From: Pleodorina starrii
Taxonomy: Eukaryota; Chlorophyta; Chlorophyceae; Chlamydomonadales; Volvocaceae
Length of the DNA: 64,000 bases
Assembly: GCA_030267565.1 (NCBI GenBank)
Contig: BRXU01000036.1
Span: 372,001 to 436,000, forward strand
Direction of reading: 5' to 3'
The position numbers were made by a program, and so were the translations under genes. Under the pieces are notes generated by a model. That model saw nothing but the letters and a program-made list of their open reading frames with translations, was not told the DNA's origin and made no database searches. Below are positions 22,901 through 34,800 of the stretch, one piece after another. Position 1 is the first letter of the stretch. Every line of letters starts with the position of its first letter.

Positions 22901-23715
22901 AAGGAGGAGGAGGAGGAGGAGGAGGCCCTCAGGTCGCAGGCGGGCGGTGGCCAGCAGGCGGCCGACGCCGCAGCGGCCCTGCGCGAGATCAGGTATGTGC
23001 GTGTGTCGGAGTGTGTCGATATGAGTCGGGGGGCGTCGATAGTGTGTGGATGGGGTGTTGGGATCTTGCGGGGGGTGGGGTGGGGGGAGGCGCGCGGGGG
23101 AGGGGGCCGATCTGCGCATTCACTCATCCCTGGCGGCGCCTTCATCGGCGAACTTCCCGTCATTGAAGGGGGGCAGGTATTCGACTTTCTGGGGGGTGTT
23201 AGCCCGCGTAGATGAGTCCACACACACATTCAATGAGGCCACATACACACACATCCATCCATCCATCCTCGCGTTCCCCAATCCGCGCATCATTGGCGAT
23301 TGCATTGGTTGGCAGTTACCGTTATGTGCCAACAGGAGCCAACCGCAATCATGTCGCTCGCTGCGGGCGTATGGCTGCACGCCACGCATGACAATCCCCC
23401 CACCCACCCCCCTCCGGCTGCCCGCCAACTGCGCCCCCACCCCCCGCCCCCATCCCTAACACCCCAACAACTCGCCGCAGAGCCCTGCTCGACGGTTGCG
23501 GCGGTGGCGGTGGCGCCACGGCGGCGCCCTCAGCCCCCGGCTCTGTTGGCCCCGGTGGCGGTGGCGGAGGCGGTTTGGTGACCGGTTTAAGGGCGCTGCT
23601 GTCCGGGTTGCAGGGTGAATTGGTGGAGTGGGAGGGATTCATCCGGAGCCACCAAGCGCCCAGCAGGCTGGTGCAGTGGGCGGCGCTGAAGGGGGCGGGA
23701 GCCCCGGCGGAGTGA
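10904..23715 (+). CDS. RGG-LRR-PIN multidomain protein
   Basis: Twenty exons fit GT/AG and phase: 10904-11060, 11427-11594, 11878-12113, 12454-12532, 12874-13596, 13888-14310, 14688-15058, 15420-15464, 15906-16053, 16429-16586, 16998-17188, 17647-17830, 19292-19606, 20117-20167, 20399-20468, 20872-21040, 21531-21740, 22034-22214, 22703-22992 and 23481-23715. They encode 1467 aa. In order: an RGG/GR-rich N-terminus (RNA-binding type), Pro-rich NFIPPPP heptads, Glu-rich helices, and RI-like leucine-rich repeats (about 740-820, LWLFDNRIGDRGA and VHLSHNTIGDAG). The C-terminal PIN-like fold has FPDTSALVSML (Asp1003), VVTDSVMKQLDGLK, QAVDCVIVEVAL (Asp1147) and VILLSNDN (Asp1217). PIN domains are metal-dependent RNases. 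The acidic positions are present but activity is unproven. The exon 15 donor (gtcggt) is weak. Two adjacent genes remain possible. Confidence 0.78.
12979..13106 (+). repeat. 21-bp coding repeat (heptapeptide NFIPPPP)
   Basis: Six in-frame copies of a 21-bp unit encode N-F-I-P-P-P-P within exon 5 of the RGG-LRR-PIN gene. The units are identical at the DNA level, which points to recent expansion. Confidence 0.9.
13786..13834 (-). repeat. Inverted copy of the dispersed cgcagcggagacgg element
   Basis: On the - strand it reads aagataccgcagcggagacg, then gaggcggcgttagcgaacgg, then accc. It lies in the intron between exons 5 and 6 of the RGG-LRR-PIN gene. Confidence 0.75.
16724..16992 (+). repeat. 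(CCCT)n microsatellite in intron
   Basis: About 270 bp of pure CCCT tetranucleotide runs up to the acceptor at 16997 and forms an extreme polypyrimidine tract. The Leu-Pro-Pro-Ser frames across it are repeat artefacts. Confidence 0.95.
18010..18937 (+). repeat. 7-bp (TGGCCCC)n satellite, about 0.93 kb, in intron
   Basis: About 130 units of TGGCCCC with scattered CCCGGTCCC variants. It lies inside the 17831-19291 intron, between the Pro-rich exon 12 and the PIN-domain exon 13. All frames stay open because 7-bp units contain no stop, which creates long spurious Pro/Ala/Gly ORFs on both strands. Confidence 0.93.
21077..21160 (+). repeat. Dispersed cgcagcggagaaggagacgg element, fuller copy
   Basis: It extends from tataaggagaaatccgcagc through gttagcgaacggacccagaa and ends at cttaccgaacatacctg. 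It lies in the intron after exon 16 of the RGG-LRR-PIN gene. The right end is shared with the copy at 48382-48540. Confidence 0.8.
21807..21897 (+). repeat. Interstitial telomere-like TTTTAGGG motifs
   Basis: Two clusters (21807-21826 and 21860-21897) of TTTAGGG/TTTTAGGG units lie in the intron after exon 17 of the RGG-LRR-PIN gene. Confidence 0.7.
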
Positions 23716-25850
23716 AGCGGGGCGGGGCGGAGTGGGCGGTGACGGAGAGCTGACCGGCAGGCGGGCAGACGGACAAGACAGAAGGCAGGCTAGACAGACA
23801 GTCTAGGGAGGGCAGGGCAGGGCAGGACAGGGTAGTGGGGCGCGATCGATGGGCTCGGACTCTGCCCTCTGGGCAGGGGCAGGGCCCGGGGGGGCGTCCC
23901 TGCCTGAGGGCTGCGAGGGCCATTGGACGCTGCCTACCGCTGGGTGCCAGTCCGGGTCCAGGAGTTTGGGAGGCAGGAGGACAACGGAGACAGAGATGTC
24001 CATGTTGCGTTTAATCATTAAGGCATACGCAATCACAAAGGCATACAGTCGGTGATGGTGATGGTGGGTCAAGTGCTTGGTGGCATGTGCATGGGTGGAG
24101 TTGACGGGGTTGGATTGCGCAGAGGCGCAGCGGGGTGCAAATTGTGTGCGTGTGCGCAGGCCTATCGGTTGGCATGCACGGCATGTACGGCATTGGACGA
24201 GCAGTGTTCGTTGGTTGCTTTTTCGGTTGTCTTCTGGTTCTCTGGTTTAGAAGACCCACGCCGCACACGTGTGCAGTTGCGCGGATCCGTCCAGCGCAGG
24301 GCTCCCAAGAAATAAACGGGCTTGAGGCCATGAGACAGCGGCGACCCGGGTCAGGCTGAGGGCTAAAGGCTTTCCCTCAATTGTACAGTAAACCTCCTGC
24401 ATCCGGCGGGCGCAAATCATTTACGGTTAGCACGGGGCCCGTCCAGAAAGTTGGACGACGGCCCCTCTGCCGTGCGCAAGCTGCCGCGCCAGTATCCCTC
24501 CAATCGAATGTAATGTGTATCTGGACCTGCATATACGCATCTGGAAGATGATATGCCATAATATCCCTGTGACATGATACCATGAGCTGCGGCCATTCGT
24601 CCGTGAGGCGTTAACAGGCAGTACGACAGCAACAGATGCGCACCCGACAGGTGCGCCGCCGCCTTGTTTTCGAGAACCTCCTCCCTTGGTCTCGCGCTTG
24701 AGTACGGGTGGCCCCGCCAACTGCCGGGGGCAGCGTTGTCAACCTCCGCGGGTGGCTGGGCTTGGGCAGGGGGCAGGGCAGGGCAGGACCAAGGCTGGCG
24801 ACGCCGGCGCGACCCGCTGAAATCTTGCTCCGCCGCACACACCGCCTCCATCACTGCCCCTGCCCCGTCCGTCTCCGCCCTAAAGCGAACCCGCACTCGC
24901 GCATATCTCCGACCCAGTGACCCCATTTGGGGTACACTGTGGAAAACAACGGTTCGTTCATACCTAGGGCCAAATCGATCCGCCAGTTTGTGTACACACA
25001 CGGTTTTCCAGCAAAGCCCCGACCCCCTTTGGACCCCGAGCCAGGCCCCTCCGTCCCCCTCGTTGCACCTTAACCGAAGCAATTATAAGCAATCAATCAT
25101 GTCGCCCACACGCTCAGTAACGCTGTAACATATGTATATGCCGGCCGGCCGGCGTATGCCCAAGTGGCGCTCCTCGGGGTCCATCCGCCGTAAATCGATC
25201 CATTCGTATAGAGCCCACCGTCGCGCGGTGTCCGACCAGTACCAGCACGCGGCGGTTCCATCCCCTTCAGTCCGAAGGGCGGATCACACTCGGCAGTTGA
25301 CAGTTGACAGCAGTTCGGAAACAGTTTTCACACACTCATCCGATGCAAAGGGGTCAGTCAGGGTTTTGTGTCACAAATGCCGCAAGACTGTGCCGGGTGG
25401 GTTGGAACAGTTCGGGCGTGACCTGTACGGGAGATGTACGTCAGCTGTACAAATAACGTGCCGACCGACCCGACGCGCCGCGCCCCTCCGTCCCTCAGCT
25501 TGGCGGGCCCGCGTTTCGGCCTAAAGCCGGCACGGCCGTTAAAGCAAGATGACCATCCCTCCGGCCGCCATGCACTGGCAGTCCGAGGGTGTCTTCTTGC
25601 TGTTGTTCTTTCGGGCGGCCAACTCGTCGTCGCCTTTGCGCCCAGTACAGTGTATGGCAAGTATGGCAAAACCCAGTGCGTCATCTCAGTAACCAACTTA
25701 ACAAACTAACGCTTGTTCACGTTAATCTTACCGTACTTCTGCTGTACGGAAGTACAACCCCAACAATCAGCAGGCGGCGCCCGGAACGCCCCGGATTGGC
25801 GTTCCGTTCCGTACCGTTCCGTACAGTACCGTCGCCGGTGCGAAACGGCA
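23716..25850. other. Convergent 3' intergenic region; no gene seen
   Basis: This is the space between two genes that end towards each other. It should contain both 3' UTRs. A TGTAA signal on the + strand is at 24509-24513 and another near 25124. Open frames are short and unsupported. Confidence 0.5.
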
Positions 25851-28800
25851 CTAGAAGCCGGACGGCACCAGCCGCAGCCGCGGCGACATCACGGGGGAGG
25901 CCGCGCACGCCTCTGCCGCCCCGCCCGCCGAGCGGCTGCCTCGCACGCTGCTCCTATGCGGCTGCGGCTGCTGCTGCTGCTGCTGCTGGTGATGGTGAGT
26001 GTGGGCGAAGGCGAAGGCGCTCCCCTGCGAGTGCAACTGTGCCTGAGAGTAAGAGGGGTGCAGCTGCCCGGCGCCGCTCTCCGGCTCGTGGCCCCACGCC
26101 GCGATGGGGTACGACGCACGCAGCAGGTCAACGGCAGCGGCGGCGGCGGCGGAGGATGGCCGCCGCCGCCGCCGCGACTCCGACGCATCCGCCGGGAGGA
26201 TTTTGGTGGGCGTCACCATCTTGTCTGTGATCAGCACCACCCGACCAGATCCAGATCCAGATCTGGGGCTGTCCGCACCGCCCCAAGAACCGCCGCCGCC
26301 GCCGCCGCCGCCGCTCACCGCCGCCGCGCGCCGCACGCCCGACGCCGCGGCGGCGTTGAGCTGCCGCATGATGCGAGTTACCGGACTGTCCTCCCGCGCA
26401 CTGTCTGCTGCTGCAGCGCCGGCGCCGGCGGCGGCAGCCAGGCCGTCGGCATCTGCTCCCGGGTGCCCCCCCACCGCCCGGGGCGCCGCCGCCGCCGGCG
26501 GAGGGACTGCCTTTTTGAACAAGGGGTGCTGCTGGTGTGGCGGCGGCGGCGCGGGGCCGGGGCCGGGGGTGCAGGGCGCTGCAGCCGCAGGCAGGCCAGC
26601 GGCAGCGGCGGCGCCGCCGCCGCCAGGGGCCCCACCCTGCTGGTGGTGGTGGTGGCGGCTGGGGGTGGCTCGCGGGGAGGGCGAGGCGGTGTTTCGGCGA
26701 GATCTGGATTGGGATCGGGATCTGGATCTTCCGCCGGCGGGCTCCCGCGCGTCGCCGCGGCCGGTGGGGGTGCCCGTGGGGGTGTGCGCCGGCGACGCGG
26801 AGGGCGACGGCGGTGATGAGGATGTGGTGCGGCGGTTGATGGCGATGCGGTCGGGCGGCAGGGTGCGCACCACGGGCTCTGGTACGGCGTACGGCAGGTA
26901 CGGCTTGGCGTCCGGAACGACCGCACTGGGCGCCTGTAGGCGGAGGCGGGGGAGGGAGGGGGCCGGAGGGAGTTGGGGCTGTGGATTGGGCGGTGCCGGG
27001 TCTAGGTTGTGTATTTGTAATACGTACACAATCCCGTTATGTTGGTGCTCTCCCTAACTACACGCTCAAATCCTCTTAACCTCTGAAGTCTAAAATGAAC
27101 CGAACACCACAACGGCAAGAAGCCGCCCCCGATGTCCACGCCCTCTCAGACAGCCCCCTCCCGCCAACCCACCCACCGGCGTCATCCCCCCCGCCAGTCG
27201 GTGCAGGTCCTCCAGCAGCCCCGTCAGGAGGGGCCTCTCGCAGTGGATGAGCGCCTCCTCGTACACTAGGAACCTGGGGGCCGGTCGGTCGGTCACAGAG
27301 AGGGAGAGAGAGAGGGAGGGAGGGAGGGAGGGAGGGAGGGAGGGAGGGAGGGAGGGAGGGAGGGAGGGAGGGAGGGAGGGAGGGAGGGAGGGAGGGAGGG
27401 AGGGAGGCCGTCTCGTCTGTGCTCTGTGGGGTGGTGGTGGTGGGAGGCGCAGCACGCGGCAGTCCTCCTCATCCAGATGTCTTGTTGACTGCCGCACCTC
27501 GCACCGCCCCGTAGCTGCATCGCCCCGTAGCTGCCCCAGCACACCACCTCAGCGCCTCAGCGCACGCCGTCTCCGTCCCTTCGCTGTGGTATCTTCTTTT
27601 ACGGTATCTCCTTTTTACCCCAGCGCCCCCAGCTCACCTTCTCGACATGCCGGGCAGAGTCCGCAGCGCTTCGATGGCTTTGAGCCAATTGGTGCGGCGA
27701 GCGGCGTCCGTCAGCGGCCTGAGGCAGCGCAGGGCGGGGGGCGGGGGGCGGGGCCAGCAGGAGGGTTTTAGGGTTTTTTGGGTTTAGGGTGTCGTTTGAC
27801 TGCACAGGCAGACCCACATCATCACCGGGTACCGTATTGGTTGGCTGGCTAGCTTGGCGCGCTTCCAGGAAAAGAGACCTTAAGCTATTACAGAACCGTG
27901 CGGCGCCTGCGCGGCGAGCAGTACGGTACGGTATGGTACGGCACGCCGTCATGGTGGTGTGTACGGCATACCTGCGGTGCGCGCCCACGATGGGTTTGCC
28001 GCTGAGGTTGGAGACCAGCCAGCAGATGAAGGTGCCGTCCTCGAACATGGGAAGCAGAGAGGGAAAGCCCTGGGGGAGGGGAGGGAGCGCGCAGGGGCGG
28101 GAGCGGGGGGGGGTGGGGGGAGGGTGTGGGAGGAGAAGGGAGAGGAGAGGAGAGGGGTGTGCCCGTGACGGGTTGGTTGGAGAGCGGGCAAAGAGGGCGT
28201 GTGATACGACTGTGTGTACGACTGCGAGTTCTGCCTGAAAGGGAAAAGGGGAAAAGCTCGACGTTACGTAGTTCTACGAAGCGTCGGACAAGGAAGGATA
28301 GCCTGAGGGAGGTATAAAGAGAAATCCGCAGCGGAGACGGAGACGGCGTTAGCGAACGGACCCAGAACCCAGCAACATACCTGGTTGCCACCTGTGTTGC
28401 CACCACAGGCCACAGGACCAGCCCGCCCGAGGGTCCAGCTCCGGAGGCCAGTCACGGCTGTCGTGCCCGGTAACGCAGCAAAGACTCCACCCCCATGATG
28501 CCCACCATCCGTCCATCCGCCCGTCCCTTCCCTTCCCTTCCCTTCCCTTCCCTCCCCTCCCCTCCCCTCCCCTCCCCTCCCCTCCCCTCCCCTCCCCTCC
28601 CCTCCCCTCCCCTTCCCTCCCCTTCCCTCCCCTTCCCTCCCCTTCCCTCCCCTTCCCTCCCCTTCCCTCCCCTTCCCTCCCCTTCCCTCCCCTTCCCTCC
28701 CCTTCCCTCCCCTTCCCTCCCCTTCCCTCCCCTTCCCTCCCCTTCCCTCCCCTTCCCTCCCCTTCCCTCCCCTCCCCTCCCCTCCCCTCCCCTCCCCTCC

Positions 28801-31800
28801 CCTCCCCTCCCCTCCCCTCCCCTCCCCTCCCCTCCCCTCCCCTCCCCTCCCCTCCCCTCCCCTCCCCTCCCCTCCCCTCCCCTCCCCTCCCCTCCCCTCC
28901 CCTCCCCTCCCCTCCCCTCCCCTCCCCTCCCCTCCCCTCCCCTCCCCTCCCCTCCCCTCCCCTCCCCTCCCCTCCCCTCCCCTCCCCTCCCCTCCCCTCC
29001 CCTCCCCTCCCCTCCCCTCCCCTCCCCTCCCCTCCCCTCCCCTCCCCTCCCCTCCCCTCCCCTCCCCTCCCCTCCCCTCCCCTCCCCTCCCCTCCCCTCC
29101 CCTCCCCTCCCCTCCCCTCCCCTCCCCTCCCCTCCCCTCCCCTCCCCTCCCCTCCCCTCCCCTCCCCTCCCCTCCCCTCAACCCACCTGGGCAGCCTCCC
29201 GCCGACTGATCGCGCCGCTCTCCGTCAACCACTGCAGCAGCGACGACTCCAGGGCGGCCACTTCGGATGGACTGTACGGCAGAGACGCCAGCGTTGGCCA
29301 CAACGGCCGGTACAGCAGCCCGCCGTTGTCCGCCGTCGCCGCCGCGGCGGCGGTGCCGCCGCCGGCAGCTCCCGCACCCCCACCACCCGCGCCTCCGCCT
29401 CCGCCTGCTCCGGCGGCTGTCCCCGGGACTTGGTGGCCGGTGGGACTTGGTGCCACTGGGGCGAGCAACGAGCCCTGAGGGGTCGGATTGCGGTGGGGAT
29501 GGTTGGGTTGGAGTAAGATTGGGTACCGATACCGATACCGCCACCGATCGCGCGCAAAGAGGGGCTACCGCAAGGGGGGCCAGGTCGCGGCCGCAGCGGC
29601 GTGCAGCAGCGCGAGGGCGTTCGCGGGCAGGTCGGAGAACGAAGATGCAGTCTTCGAGGAGGCCGCAACGGGCTGCCTTCCAGACCCGACCCGACCCCGC
29701 GCTTGTCCCTTCCCTGTTCCCTCCCTTCCCTGTTCCCTCCCTTCCCTTCCCCTTCCCTTCCCTCCCCCTTCCCATTCCCCACCCCCGACACCGACCCAGT
29801 ACCGTCTCTCACTGCCCCGCCGCAGTCCTGTCCCTTCCCTTCCCAAGTCCCAAGTCCCTTCCCAGCCGAGCCGCCACCTTTGCCCCCTCCTCAACCGCCC
29901 GCCCGACCCTGGAGTGACCCGACAGACAGACAGACAGACTGACCCGTGGGTCGGCGACCGGACCGCCCGACAGCCTGCCGCGACCAGCAGCCGCCACCGC
30001 CACCTTGCCTCCACCCCGCAGAGTCGGCGTCGGCTCCGCAGAGCCAGCCCGCTGGTTGCCGCCGCCGCCGCCGTTGCCGCCTGCTGGCTGGCTCCCCGTG
30101 TCACCGCCGCCGCCAACCGCACGGCTGGGGCTGGGGCTGGCCCTGCCGCTGCGGCTCGTTGCGGGACCGTTCGCAGCAGCAGCGGCGGCGGCGGCTGCGG
30201 CTGCCACAGCCGCCGGCGCGGGCCCGAGCCCCGCACTTCCGTCGGGACCTGCGCCGCCGCGGACGTCGAAGGCCCTGCGCCCCGACAGCAGCATGTGCGC
30301 AATTGCGCATGCAGGTGAGAGAAGAGACGCATCGGCTTCAAGAATGCGCAGTGGCAGTGCACACGGAAGGCCCGCCCCCCGGGCCCCCCGGCCAACTAAG
30401 AAGCGGAAGGGCTATGCGCCTTCCATGCTCCATCTTCCTCACAGCAGACCTACAGACCTACATTCCCTTCTCCCACTCCTCGCAAACTCACACACAGACC
30501 CGAAGCCGCTCCTTTCCCATTGTCTTCTGTATTTGCTCGGTCCTTCATCCCTTCGTCTCATCGGTCCTTCATCCCTTCATCCCTTCGTCCCTTCATCCCT
30601 TCGTCCCTTCATTCCTTCATTCCTTCGTCCCTTCATCCCTTCGTCCCTTCGTCCCTTCATCCCTTCGTCCCTTCATCCCTTCATTCCTTCGTCCCTTCGT
30701 CCCTTCATCCCTTCGTCCCTTCATTCCTTCGTCCCTTCGTCCCTTCATCCCTTCGTCCCACGCACCTCCGTGCTCGCTCCGTGGCAACCCCCGGGCCCCA
30801 CGGCCGCCTGCCCGCCTGTCCGGGCCCCGCCGCCGCGTTCCCGCCGCTGCCGCTGCCCCTCAGGTACGTGTATTGCGGCGCCACCGCCAGTCGTATGAAG
30901 TTGAGCAGACCCCACAGACTGTCCGCACAGCCCGCCAGCACCGACTCCACCTCCGCCGTAAGGCCCAGACCCGCGCGCAGCTGCTGCTCCTGTGGGGACA
31001 AGCACACACGCATACACACCCATGTGGTTACGTTGGTTGTGGTGGTTACGGTGGTTGTGGTGGTTACGGTGGTTACGGTGGGTAGGAGGGCGAGCGAGCG
31101 AGTGAAACGGAAACCGAATGGAGGGGAGGCGGTGAGGCGGGACGGCTCTGGCGGTGGGGTGATAGAGAGGAGAGGAGAGGAGAGGGAGGGAGGGCTCTGA
31201 AAAGCAAGAGGTGGTTAGGAGACTGGTTCGGGCCTGTGGGGGGTCTGGGTGAGCATGGATGGGAGGAGCTGCAGAGAGGCTCAGGGTGAGAGGGGTGGGT
31301 GGCGGTGTGGGACAGGTGGGTGGGACAGGCGGGTGGGGCAGGCGGGCGGGATAGACAGGCAGGCATGCAGACCGAAGCAACCCAGCACGTTTCACAGTGG
31401 CCCTCCCTGGCAACCGGCTGGTACGACACCCGGTAGGTACGGCACCAACCAACCTTGAGCCGCAGTGCGTATCCGCGGCCGGCGCTGCCGAGGGCCTTGA
31501 TGGCGATGATGCCCGAGGACCCTGCAGGCGGTTGGCGGTTAGTGGTTGGCGGTTGGCTGGCAGGTTTCCTGCTGGATACCGGCAGTTGCTAACCGGCAAG
31601 CAGCAAGCTCCTGTTGATGAAACCGTGGCACCAGGGCTACTGGGCCCTGGTCGTTCGCTAAGACCACCGCGACGCGGTTCAGGGGATCACTAGGGGAAAC
31701 TGCGCGAGTACGGCAACCCATCCCTTCGGGCTTGCGTCCTACAAGCAGGTACGCGTTCGGAAGTCGGAACGCAACACCGAGCGCGAAGAAGGACAACGAG

Positions 31801-34800
31801 CCCGTCTCAGTCACTTCTACTGGCGAGCAGGCAATACTGCTAGGAGCCGCAAGAGCAAACAAACGAACGAACGAACAAACCAACCAACCCACCAACGAAC
31901 AAGGTTTCATACACAGCACAAACAGCGCTCGAGCGGGTGGTATGACACGACACGGTACGACGCGGTATCCGTACCCACCTGCCACGGGCCCCGTGGTGGA
32001 GCTGTTTCGTGCGGGGCTGGGCGATCGCGAGCGGCCACAGCTCGCAGTGCCATTGGCGGTGGCACTGGCGCCGCCGTGGCTGCCGGTGGCTCCTCCGGGA
32101 CCCGACCCCGACCCCGAGCCCAGGGGGGCACCGACGTCCGCCGCCGCCGCTTGCGCCCTGGCGCGCCGCTCTGCATCCGGAGGTGGCGCCTGCGTGCGTG
32201 TGTCGGTAGGCCGTATATATGTCTGGGGAAGGACTGCTTGCTGGGTTCTCTCTCTGTCGCCTGCGTCCCTCCGCTGCGGCGTTTCTCTCATCACCCCCCT
32301 CCCCCGCATCCACACCTCCGGCCTCCCCCCCACACACACGCACACACACCTGCCACGTGCATGCCTGGCCTTGCTCCCGCGCTCCCACCCACGGCTCCCA
32401 CCCGTCGCCCCCCAAGAGCCAAGAGCCCCGCACCACTGTCCCCATTGTCCCTGCCCCTCCCGCCCCCTCCTGCCTACCCACTGCGCCGCCAACATGCCCA
32501 GGTGGTCCAACGCACACAAGATGTTGGTGCGGGCGGAGCGCACGTCGCGCGGCGGATCAGTCACCACACCGGCAGGCAGCGGACAGCCCACCACCCGGGC
32601 AGCCAGCGCCGCCAGCAGCAGACCGTTGCGGAGCGGGTTGTCAAGCAGGGGAAGGGACTCCTGCGGGGAGTGGGGGTGGGGGGAGGGAGCGGGTTTCAGG
32701 GTTGGTTTTGTTTTGCGGATTTCAGGGAAAGCGGGGCGGGAGGTGCAATGTGCGTTTGCGAGTCAGCACCGTTAGGGAGGCCTGGCAGGCGGGCAGGCGG
32801 GCAGGCGGGCGGGCAGGCAGGCAGCGCAAAGGGGGCCTCCCACAGTCCCACTCACTTCCCCGGGGGTCACCAGCAGCCCCAGGTCCTCCAGCCAGTGGCG
32901 AGTCTCCCGCTCCTGGTGGGGGTTGGGGGTTGGAGGTTGGGGGTGGGGGGCCGGGGGTTGGGGGGGCCGGGGGTGGGGGTTGGGGGGCCGGGGGTTGGGG
33001 GTGGGGGGCCGGGGATGGGGGTTGAGGCGGGTAGAAGGGGTGTGAGAGCGGGGGGTGGGGGAATGGATCCAGAGTTGTGCGGAAAGCGAGTTGGTTTTAT
33101 AAGGGACGCAGCCACTCCACATTGAAAGCAAAGCAAAGCAAAGCAAAGGGCAACCTCCCTCCCTCCCTCCCCGGGTGCTGCGCCGCACCCCCTGCACGAA
33201 CACCCGTTCTGAACGCACGCACGTCCACACCCACGCCCGTCCCCGTCCTACCTGCCACGCAAACGGTCGCACGATAGCAATGGGTTCCACCGCCGACAAC
33301 GGCGAGAACGGCCGCTGTGGCGAGCTGCCACCACCGCCAGCCGTCGCCGCGGTGCTGCCCCCGCCCCCGCCCCCGCCAACACCAGCGCCGCCCACCGCCG
33401 CCCCGCCGCGCGGCGTTGCACGGTCGAGGATGCTGCCGCTGCTGCCGCTCGCTCCGCGACCGTCCCGCAGATTGGCGGAACCCGCCCGCGGGCTCTTGGA
33501 GGGCACGCCGAGGCTGTTCCCGGCTGCGGCGGGCGCGGCGTACGGCAACGGCTGCGGCGCCGTCGCTCTCCGCGACGGCGAGTTGCCGCGACGGGGCGTG
33601 ACGGGCGCGGAGCCGCCCCCCCTGGCGCTGCCGGGACGTGCCCCACCCGGCCGGTGCGTTGCCGGGGACTGGGGCCGCGACTGCCGAGCCGCCGAGCCGT
33701 TGCGGGGGCCCTGCTGCGAACCCATCCCGCCGCCGCCGCCGTCACCCACGACAGCACCCGCAGTCGGCGGCGCCGCCGCACCCGCCGCCGCCGCTGCCGT
33801 CCGCTCCGCCTCCAAGGCGACGGAGGCCTCTATCAGGGAATCGCGACTCCGTACGGCATCGTACGGCAGCAGCTTGGATTTCAGCGCCGCGTGCCAGTCC
33901 ACTGACGACGCCAGCCGTACCGCCGCCACGCCGCCGACGGGCGCCTCGCCGCCGTGGCTGGCGGACCGGCCGCCCTGGCGCCAGTGCTGCTGCTGCTGCT
34001 GCTGGACGGGCTCGCGTGAAGCGCCGCGCGGGGAGTTGTAATGCTGCTGCTGCTGCTGATGGCCGCCGTGCTGCTGCTGCAGTGCGGCGGCGGCGTCGCC
34101 GAAGGCCCCAGCTCGCGGCGGAGAGGACCCGGACCCCTGTGACTGCATCGCCGCCGCCCACAGCGCCGCCGCCTCCGCCGCCGAAGCCTGCCCCCGCCCA
34201 GGCCCCTGCGTTTGCTGCCTCCGGCGCGGCGACGTCTGCCGTACACCATCCGCCCCCACCACCATCTGCTCACGGAGCATGTCCGCGTGGGCCGCCAACG
34301 CATTGTACGACGCCCAGCCCCCCAGCGGTTCCTCACCGCCGGCCCCGCCGCCACCGTCACGGTCGCCGTGGCCCCTTCCGCCGCCGCTGCCGTCATCGTA
34401 GGGGTACGGATATCCGTACTCGGCCACCGGCTGGGCCCCTCTGGCCGGAAGGCCCTTTGGCTGAGCGCCCCTGGGGCTCCGATTGTTGTTCCCGGGCGCC
34501 AGACCGCCACCGCCGCTGCCGTATCCGTACGCGTGTGGCTGCGGGAGGAGTGACCAGGCAGCGACGGGCGGCTGGGGCTGGGGCTGGGACTGGCCCGCGG
34601 CGGCTGCGGCGCGGGGCAATGCGTCAGGAGGTCGGGGGCCCAGCGCATTGGCTGCGGCCGCCGCGGCGGCGGCGGTCTTGGCGGCGGCGGCGGCCGCGAC
34701 GGCGGCTTCCGCGGGGCCCAGCCGTGACGGGCTGCTGACGGCCCGGGAGCCGCGGGAGGGGGCCAGGCCGGCGGAGCCGGTGCCGGTGGCTGTGGAGGTC

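Noticed and set aside
28264..29775. 503-aa frame of Glu/Gly/Arg repeats on the - strand
   Set aside because: It reads through the CCTCC satellite in an intron. Only the 29187-29474 part, in another frame, belongs to an exon.
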